Source of the DNA: a virus
DNA length: 27,237 nucleotides
Virus record (IMG/VR): IMGVR_UViG_3300042304_001107
Span: 1 to 27,237 of that record
Reading direction: 5' to 3' (one strand)
Shown here one piece after another: positions 22,914 through 27,237 of this stretch. A program made the translations under genes and the position numbers. The notes under the pieces are model-generated. The model did not search any database. It was not told the DNA's origin and saw nothing but the letters and a program-made list of their open reading frames with translations. The stretch's first letter is position 1. Every line of letters begins with the position of its first letter.

Positions 22914-23211
22914 CTCTTAAAGGTGTTTCTAAATCTATATGTTTTAATTTACTATGAATGTAATCAGTAAATTCGTCAGAGTCAATATCACCAAAATAAG
23001 TTTTCATCTCAGTTTTTAAGTCAGTCACTAAATTAGATATTTTTTGATAGTAATTCATAATATCCTGAGGATAATACGGGGGTTTCTCCAATTGTTCTTG
23101 AGTCCAACCCTCTCTTTGGAAGGCGTGACGAATTTTTCTGTAGACATCAGTTAATTCAGATTCCGGATGAACCAAGTCCATATATTTTTTCCAAGCGGGT
23201 CTTTTTTCCAT
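22870..23211 (-). CDS. Unrecognised 113-residue protein divergent from the ClpC-like gene
   Basis: No family recognised. The protein is hydrophilic, with a Trp/Tyr-rich first half (PAWKKYMDLVHPESELTDVY, GWTQEQLEKPPYYPQDIMNY), helices, and a very charged end (RDGNIKRNNSRDEDN). No membrane span or signal. The last 44 nt overlap the KTSC gene in another frame. It opens a minus-strand operon across a 112-nt gap from the plus-strand ClpC-like gene, and a TATTTATCAATATG sequence lies right at its start. Possibly an early or middle regulator by position, but nothing in the sequence shows that. Confidence 0.72.
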   Translation of the reverse strand: MEKRPAWKKYMDLVHPESELTDVYRKIRHAFQREGWTQEQLEKPPYYPQDIMNYYQKISNLVTDLKTEMKTYFGDIDSDEFTDYIHSKLKHIDLETPLRDGNIKRNNSRDEDN

Positions 23212-23214
23212 ATT

Positions 23215-23224
23215 GATAAATATA
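23215..23224 (-). promoter_or_regulatory. Candidate late promoter motif at the start of the 113-residue gene
   Basis: The minus strand reads TATATTTATCAATATG, with the ATATTTAT core 5 nt before the ATG. This is the same ATATTTATC form as the copy at 217-228. Inferred. Confidence 0.3.
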
Positions 23225-23235
23225 ATTAAAATTTG

Positions 23236-23267
23236 TTTTGTCCATCCAATTATTTGTATTACTTTTG
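23236..23267 (+). promoter_or_regulatory. Bacteroidota-type housekeeping promoter of the ClpC-like gene
   Basis: TTTTG at 23236-23240 (-33 element), a 19-bp spacer, and TACTTTTG at 23260-23267, a perfect match to the Bacteroidota -7 consensus TAnnTTTG. The start of transcription would fall near 23273, giving a leader of about 50 nt that is A-rich and has no Shine-Dalgarno. It implies transcription by unmodified host RNA polymerase. Confidence 0.8.
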
Positions 23268-23323
23268 TAGAATCATTTGAAAAAGTGAAAATAATCCTTA
23301 TACTTAATTAAAACAAATAAATT

Positions 23324-25369
23324 ATGACAGAATCTATGGATGGTGGAAGTAATGGTGGTAATAAAGCAGTTAAGACTGACTCATCAACACCCGTATTAGA
23401 CAATTTTAGTAGAGATTTGATAAAACTTGCCGAAGAGGGTAAACTTGACCCGGTTATTGGTAGAGAAAGAGAAATTACTCGAATTGCTCAAATCCTTTCA
23501 CGTAGAAAGAAAAATAACCCAATAATCATTGGTGAACCTGGTTGTGGTAAAACCGCAATCGTTGAAGGTCTTGCCATTATGATTTATAATGGGGAATGTC
23601 CAAGAAACTTAATGGACAAACGTATCGTATCCTTAGATATGACATCAATTGTTGCCGGAACCAAATACCGTGGACAATTTGAAGAAAGAATGAAAGTAAT
23701 CATCGAAGAACTTCAAAACGCACCAAACATCATCGTATTCATTGACGAAATCCACACCATAGTTGGTGCAGGAAATTCATCAGGTTCAATGGACGCATCA
23801 AACATCTTTAAACCGGCACTTGCCCGTGGGGAGATTCAATGTGTTGGAGCAACAACCTTGGATGAGTATAGAAAAAACTTTGAGAAGGACGGAGCGTTAG
23901 AAAGACGTTTCCAAAAAGTTGTTGTGGATTCAGCAACCAAAGCTGAAACTTTAGAAATCCTTAAAAACGTAAAAGACAAATACGAGAACTTCCATAAGGT
24001 AACTTATACGGATGAAGTATTGTCAGTATGTGTTGACTTAGCCGACAGATACATCACCGATAGAGAATTCCCGGACAAAGGGTTTGACATCATCGATGAG
24101 GTTGGAGCGAGAAGTCAAGTGGAAATTAAAATGCCGGAATCAATCGAGAAGTTGAAACAACAAGCTGCCGACATCAAACAAGAAAAGGTGGACGTTGTAA
24201 AACAACAACGATATGAAGAGGCAGCAAACCTACGTGATAAAGAAAAACGTATCTTAACTAAACTTGAGACTGAAAAGAAAAAGTTTGAGGAAGAACTTCT
24301 TACTCACAAGAAAGTTATCACCCTTGATTTAGTTTATGAGGTTGTTTCCAATATGACTAAAATCCCGGTAACCAAATTAAACGCGGATGAAACCAAACTA
24401 TTATCTGAGATGGAGGCGAATCTATCTGATAAAGTAATTGGACAAGCAGAAGCTGTTTCAAAGATTGCAAAGTCAATCCGTAGAAATAGAATTGGTATCA
24501 AGGACCCGAACAAACCAATCGGTTCATTCATCTTCTTAGGGTCAACAGGTGTGGGTAAAACATACTTGGCAAAACAACTAGCGAAACAAATGTTTGGTAG
24601 TGAAGATAATATGATTCGTGTGGATATGTCTGAATACCAAGAGAAACACACCATTTCAAGATTGATTGGTGCACCTCCGGGATACGTTGGATACGATGAG
24701 GGGGGACAATTAACTGAACAGGTGAAAAACAAACCTTATTCTGTAATTCTATTTGATGAGATTGAGAAAGCAAACAAAGATATCTTCTCAACACTTCTTC
24801 AAGTATTAGACGACGGTCACCTTACCGATGGTATGGGGAGAAAGATTAACTTCAAAAATTGTGTCATCATTATGACATCTAATGTTGGAGCTAAAAAATT
24901 ACAAGATTTTGGTTCAGGTGTTGGATTTAAAACCGGTAGTAGTACTTACGCCGATGAAGAATACAAACGTGATGTTCTTAAAAAAGAACTTAAAAAATTC
25001 TTCACACCGGAATTTTTAAACAGAATTGATGAAGTTGTTATCTTTAACACTCTAATTAAAGATGATGTTAAAAAAATTGTTAAATTAGAGTTGGATAAAT
25101 TATCTAAAAGATTAGTTGGGTTGAAATATGATATCACATTTGATGAGACTATTTTAGACCTAATCTCCGAAGTCGGATTTGATGAGACCTACGGGGCTAG
25201 ACCAATTAAAAGAGCAATCCAAGATAAGATTGAGGATTTTGTGTCCGAAGAGATTATCAAAGGAAATATGGTGGAGAGTGTTCCATACACTCTTATATCC
25301 GTAGAGAAAGAAGTGGTAGTTAAAACTGAACCTATCAAAAAGACAAGAAAGAAAAAAGAGGACATATAG
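23324..25369 (+). CDS. ClpC-like AAA+ unfoldase lacking the Clp N-domain
   Basis: 681 residues with two AAA+ modules. D1: [16 protein letters not shown] (70-77), IIVFIDE (136-142), LERRFQ. Middle: a short coiled coil with a UVR-like segment ([20 protein letters not shown], 291-310), typical of ClpC and not ClpB. D2: GSTGVGKT (406-413), [10 protein letters not shown] (474-483), [17 protein letters not shown]. The loop SGVGF (531-535) holds the VGF tripeptide that in ClpA/ClpC docks ClpP, so degradation with host ClpP is plausible. The usual ~145-residue N-domain for adaptors is absent, replaced by a short [12 protein letters not shown] leader; the protein is thus shorter than ClpC (about 810-850). 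It has its own host-type promoter and a terminator overlapping its TAG. No phage ClpP is visible in the window. Substrate choice is unknown. Confidence 0.93.
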   Translation: MTESMDGGSNGGNKAVKTDSSTPVLDNFSRDLIKLAEEGKLDPVIGREREITRIAQILSRRKKNNPIIIGEPGCGKTAIVEGLAIMIYNGECPRNLMDKRIVSLDMTSIVAGTKYRGQFEERMKVIIEELQNAPNIIVFIDEIHTIVGAGNSSGSMDASNIFKPALARGEIQCVGATTLDEYRKNFEKDGALERRFQKVVVDSATKAETLEILKNVKDKYENFHKVTYTDEVLSVCVDLADRYITDREFPDKGFDIIDEVGARSQVEIKMPESIEKLKQQAADIKQEKVDVVKQQRYEEAANLRDKEKRILTKLETEKKKFEEELLTHKKVITLDLVYEVVSNMTKIPVTKLNADETKLLSEMEANLSDKVIGQAEAVSKIAKSIRRNRIGIKDPNKPIGSFIFLGSTGVGKTYLAKQLAKQMFGSEDNMIRVDMSEYQEKHTISRLIGAPPGYVGYDEGGQLTEQVKNKPYSVILFDEIEKANKDIFSTLLQVLDDGHLTDGMGRKINFKNCVIIMTSNVGAKKLQDFGSGVGFKTGSSTYADEEYKRDVLKKELKKFFTPEFLNRIDEVVIFNTLIKDDVKKIVKLELDKLSKRLVGLKYDITFDETILDLISEVGFDETYGARPIKRAIQDKIEDFVSEEIIKGNMVESVPYTLISVEKEVVVKTEPIKKTRKKKEDI

Positions 25370-25379
25370 TCCTCTTTTT
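25353..25379 (+). terminator. Terminator overlapping the ClpC-like stop codon
   Basis: A stem of AAAAAGAGGAC and GTCCTCTTTTT around a 5-nt loop (ATATA) leads into a T run. The TAG stop (25367-25369) lies in the loop and first stem base. The convergent gene at 25387-25734 ends just beyond, and the flanking A and T runs make it bidirectional. The core is the same as the hairpin at 248-272, read in the sense of transcription. Confidence 0.88.
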
Positions 25380-25386
25380 TTTATAA

Positions 25387-25734
25387 TTATTTTTTACCAA
25401 TTCTAGACACACAATTGTTAGCATTTGGGAATTTTTTATTTAACATATCAATACTACTTTGCCATTTTGGGTTTTTACGTAAATCCCATTCTTTTCCGGT
25501 TTTTAAATTGTGTGCGAACCAAATACCTTCACATCTAGCATATGCGTATGTGTTATCACCTGGTATTACATTAGAATATTTTACACCAAATTTTGATTGG
25601 AAATTAGGGGTACCCATAACATTTGTTGAGGGAACAGATGAATCTTGTTCTGATAATACATTTTTATTACCTGAGTGCATTTCAAGTATTCTTTGTTTCT
25701 CATCTTGTGAGATGTTGTTAAATAAATTTTTCAT
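25387..25734 (-). CDS. Small protein with LSEQ-ending N-terminal peptide (115 residues)
   Basis: The N-terminus MKNLFNNISQDEKQRILEMH followed by SGNKNVLSEQ closely parallels the next gene (EEERQRILNIH...YLSEQ). After it come a Ser/Thr linker and a compact C-terminal part with two Cys (ARCEGIWFAHNLKTGKEWDL, NANNCVSRIGKK). Leu-Ser-Glu is an acceptable site for a T4 gp21-type protease, so the first ~32 residues could be a removable capsid-targeting peptide as in T4 internal proteins; this is inference. It ends against the bidirectional terminator of the ClpC-like gene. Start ATG at 25734; the 24-nt gap to the preceding gene is T-rich with no clear signal. Confidence 0.75.
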   Translation of the reverse strand: MKNLFNNISQDEKQRILEMHSGNKNVLSEQDSSVPSTNVMGTPNFQSKFGVKYSNVIPGDNTYAYARCEGIWFAHNLKTGKEWDLRKNPKWQSSIDMLNKKFPNANNCVSRIGKK

Positions 25735-25758
25735 TTTTTTGTTTTTTTATTATTATTT

Positions 25759-26223
25759 TTATTCTCCAATTAAACTATTTAAATCCATTGGTGTTGAATT
25801 CCCACCTCCTACAACGGCAGCACCTTGGACTTGTGCGTTTTTATTTGTCGGAACATTTGCTTCGACAGGTTTTTTAATTACTTCTGATGACGCATCACCT
25901 CCAACAACAGTATTTACTGGTGGTACGGCAGTTTTAACGACTGTACTATCAGTTTTAGGTAATTTATCAAACAACGCTTTTATTGCAGTAATTCCTTTTG
26001 TAGTTTTAGATTCAACCCAATTAGGGTATTTTGAGGCCATAACCCCTTTACCTTTAAATAGATATTTTCCATTCTCAAATTTATAATCAAAAGATTTATC
26101 ATTTGTTGTTATAACAACCGGTTGAACAGTCTGTTCGCTCAAATATTGTCTTTTTGTTGCACTTTCGTGGATATTCAAAATTCTTTGTCTTTCCTCTTCG
26201 TCTAAGAAATATAGTTTTTTCAT
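25759..26223 (-). CDS. Small protein with LSEQ-ending N-terminal peptide (154 residues)
   Basis: The N-terminus MKKLYFLDEEERQRILNIH followed by ESATKRQYLSEQ matches that of the next gene. The rest differs: a short folded part (FDYKFENGKYLFKGKG, YPNWVESKTTKGITAIKALF), whose 'YPNW...SKTTKGITAIKALFDKLP' segment loosely parallels 'NPKWQSSIDMLNKKFP' of the neighbour, then a low-complexity tail of Val, Pro, Asn and Gly ending STPMDLNSLIGE. This suggests the two genes are diverged paralogues. A palindromic ATATTTATAAATA motif lies 9 nt before the ATG. It follows the M20 peptidase gene, from which it is separated by a terminator. No named family recognised; a head-internal (ejected) protein is my best guess. 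Confidence 0.75.
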   Translation of the reverse strand: MKKLYFLDEEERQRILNIHESATKRQYLSEQTVQPVVITTNDKSFDYKFENGKYLFKGKGVMASKYPNWVESKTTKGITAIKALFDKLPKTDSTVVKTAVPPVNTVVGGDASSEVIKKPVEANVPTNKNAQVQGAAVVGGGNSTPMDLNSLIGE

Positions 26224-26232
26224 AAAATATTT

Positions 26233-26244
26233 TATTTATAAATA
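26233..26244 (-). promoter_or_regulatory. Candidate late promoter motif upstream of the LSEQ-protein pair
   Basis: The third perfect TATTTATAAATA palindrome, 9 nt before the ATG at 26223 on minus. It lies immediately after the terminator of the M20 peptidase gene, as expected for a new transcription unit. Inferred function. Confidence 0.45.
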
Positions 26245-26248
26245 TCAT

Positions 26249-26276
26249 ATAAAAAAAAAAGAGACCGGAGTCTCTT
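26249..26276 (-). terminator. Rho-independent terminator after the M20 peptidase gene
   Basis: On minus, AAGAGAC and GTCTCTT form a 7-bp stem with a 4-nt loop (TCCG), followed by a run of at least ten T. It lies a few bases beyond the stop at 26283. Confidence 0.88.
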
Positions 26277-26282
26277 AAATTT

Positions 26283-27104
26283 TTAAAACATTCTACGATG
26301 ATTTGGTTCTAAAACATATTGGTATTTTTCATTTCCCAATCTTTTAATCATCTTTTTACCGGTCTCTATTCCATTATAAACATCTTCAACAACCACATAC
26401 TCATTTCTTGTGTGATAGTCGTAATAACCTATCGCAAAATTGATACAGGAGAAATCAAACTTGTTCTTTAAAACGTAAACATCTGTATATGGATTTGAGA
26501 AGTATTCCTGTTCCCCGTTAAAACTTTCGTTTAACACACCATTACAAGCTTCAAAGAATTTACTATCTCTATCGAATAATCTTGTTCCCATACAGACTTC
26601 GGTAACCATTCTATTTCCCGGAGCATCAAACTGAATACCATAACCAACATTCATAAAGAAATTAACATCAGCCTTTTTGGACCCGTGACATCCGGTTTCT
26701 TCTGACACGAAAAACGCCGCTTTAAGATTTGGTAATTCTTTTAATAATTCCAAACAAGCATAAACACCACATTTATCGTCACCACCAATACCGGTTGGTT
26801 CTCCAAAATCGTTATACGCCTTTAACGCTGGTTTAATTTCGTATTGATTGTTTTGTAACATTTCCTCACGAATATTAATCGTGTCGATGTTATGGACCGT
26901 ATCCGTATGAGCAATTACACAGGGGAAATAATCTATAAATTCATCTGTTTGCTTTATAGCGTAAATATTTTTATGTTCATCCACATTGAAGGGAATCCCA
27001 TTTTCTTCTAACCAATTGATTAGAAATTCAACCATAAGGTCTTCTTGATATGTTTTAGTCGGAACCGACAAAACGTCTTTTAATAATTGATAATCTCTTT
27101 CCAT
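26283..27104 (-). CDS. M20-family zinc metallopeptidase (PepT-like)
   Basis: 273 residues. Metal-site motifs of M20 enzymes are all visible: AHTDTVH (His66, Asp68), GIGGDDKCG (bridging Asp109), VSEETGCHGS (catalytic Glu135, ligand Glu136), QFDAPG (Asp160) and YDYHTRNEYV (His231). Such enzymes remove amino acids from small peptides or acylated amino acids in the cytoplasm. At 273 residues it is much shorter than typical PepT/PepD (about 400); the dimerisation (lid) domain between Asp160 and His231 is reduced to about 50 residues, so it may be monomeric. A TATCTTTG -7 element sits 5 nt before the ATG and a terminator follows, so it is a separate unit. Possible uses: peptide recycling during infection or attack on a host peptide. 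Family call firm. Confidence 0.9.
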   Translation of the reverse strand: MERDYQLLKDVLSVPTKTYQEDLMVEFLINWLEENGIPFNVDEHKNIYAIKQTDEFIDYFPCVIAHTDTVHNIDTINIREEMLQNNQYEIKPALKAYNDFGEPTGIGGDDKCGVYACLELLKELPNLKAAFFVSEETGCHGSKKADVNFFMNVGYGIQFDAPGNRMVTEVCMGTRLFDRDSKFFEACNGVLNESFNGEQEYFSNPYTDVYVLKNKFDFSCINFAIGYYDYHTRNEYVVVEDVYNGIETGKKMIKRLGNEKYQYVLEPNHRRMF

Positions 27105-27108
27105 TCAG

Positions 27109-27116
27109 CAAAGATA
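27109..27116 (-). promoter_or_regulatory. Host-type -7 element directly before the M20 peptidase
   Basis: The minus strand reads TATCTTTG, a full match to Bacteroidota TAnnTTTG, ending 4 nt before the ATG at 27104. Transcription would begin at or next to the start codon, i.e. a leaderless mRNA. No TTG -33 element is seen about 19 bp upstream, which lowers confidence. Confidence 0.45.
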
Positions 27117-27134
27117 CAACAAATTATTTTAATG

Positions 27135-27237
27135 TTAATATATTCTACGATTTTTTTTACTTTCAAATAAATCGGGTGAAACTAAGAAATTTTCAAATTC
27201 TTCTTCATTATAACTCCTATCTTCCATCCCCACAGTA
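27135..27237 (-). CDS. C-terminal end of a gene cut by the window edge, or a 30-residue ORF
   Basis: An open frame on minus from the right edge to a TAA at 27135-27137. An internal ATG at 27227 would give 30 residues beginning MEDRSYNEEEFENF and ending KKNRRIY. The frame is open above that ATG to the edge, so the gene may continue outside. Nothing can be said of function. It is followed by the -7 element of the M20 gene. Confidence 0.4.
   Translation of the reverse strand, partial: TVGMEDRSYNEEEFENFLVSPDLFESKKNRRIY

Overview
The window is part of the genome of a large tailed phage of the T4-like (gp17/gp20/gp21) lineage, most likely infecting a member of the Bacteroidota (Flavobacteriia-like). 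The phage assignment rests on a complete large terminase, a T4-type portal and a T4-type prohead protease in head-gene order. The host assignment is an inference from three things: a Bacteroidota-type promoter (TTTTG, 19 bp, TACTTTTG) in front of the ClpC-like gene; a ribosomal protein bS21 and a DUF4494-like protein that resemble Bacteroidota versions; and a general lack of Shine-Dalgarno sequences, with bS21 the exception. The DNA is AT-rich. Almost everything is on the minus strand; only bS21 (1832-2026) and the ClpC-like ATPase (23324-25369) are on plus.

Right end (27237 to about 23212): a clipped small ORF, an M20-family metallopeptidase, two small proteins sharing an N-terminal peptide that ends in LSEQ, and the plus-strand ClpC-like unfoldase, which lacks the Clp N-domain but keeps a VGF loop. 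The peptidase and unfoldase genes carry host-type -7 elements. Next, reading leftward on minus (23211 to 17702), come an unknown protein, a KTSC-domain protein, a nucleotidyltransferase, a long acidic Ala-Pro-rich protein and three unrecognised proteins, packed with overlaps or tiny gaps and leading into the terminase (17680-15911).

Middle (15890 to 4713): an 11-kb adhesin island between terminase and portal, where T4 has its tail sheath and tube genes. Three giant proteins carry 11, 20 and 19 BspA-like (DUF285-type) repeats behind a PKD-like 'DWGDG' domain. A fourth, of 1040 residues, is built from Pro-Thr linkers, cysteine-rich and FN3-like modules, and ends in a Hint (hedgehog/intein) domain. 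A free-standing 69-residue protein is the same N-terminal module that begins three of its neighbours. This looks like a modular receptor-binding or decoration system able to recombine and vary in length.

Left end (4648 to 1): portal, two unknown proteins, prohead protease, a DUF4494-like protein and the start of a probable scaffold gene, i.e. the capsid module. The bS21 gene lies antisense within it. It has a strong Shine-Dalgarno placed ideally for an AUG-UAG 'start-stop' and not for its own AUG, which suggests translational control tied to ribosome bS21 content. Many minus-strand gaps contain an ATATTTAT(A) motif on the coding strand, a candidate phage late promoter. No tRNA, CRISPR array, integrase or insertion sequence was seen, and no gene-free stretch exceeds 300 bases.
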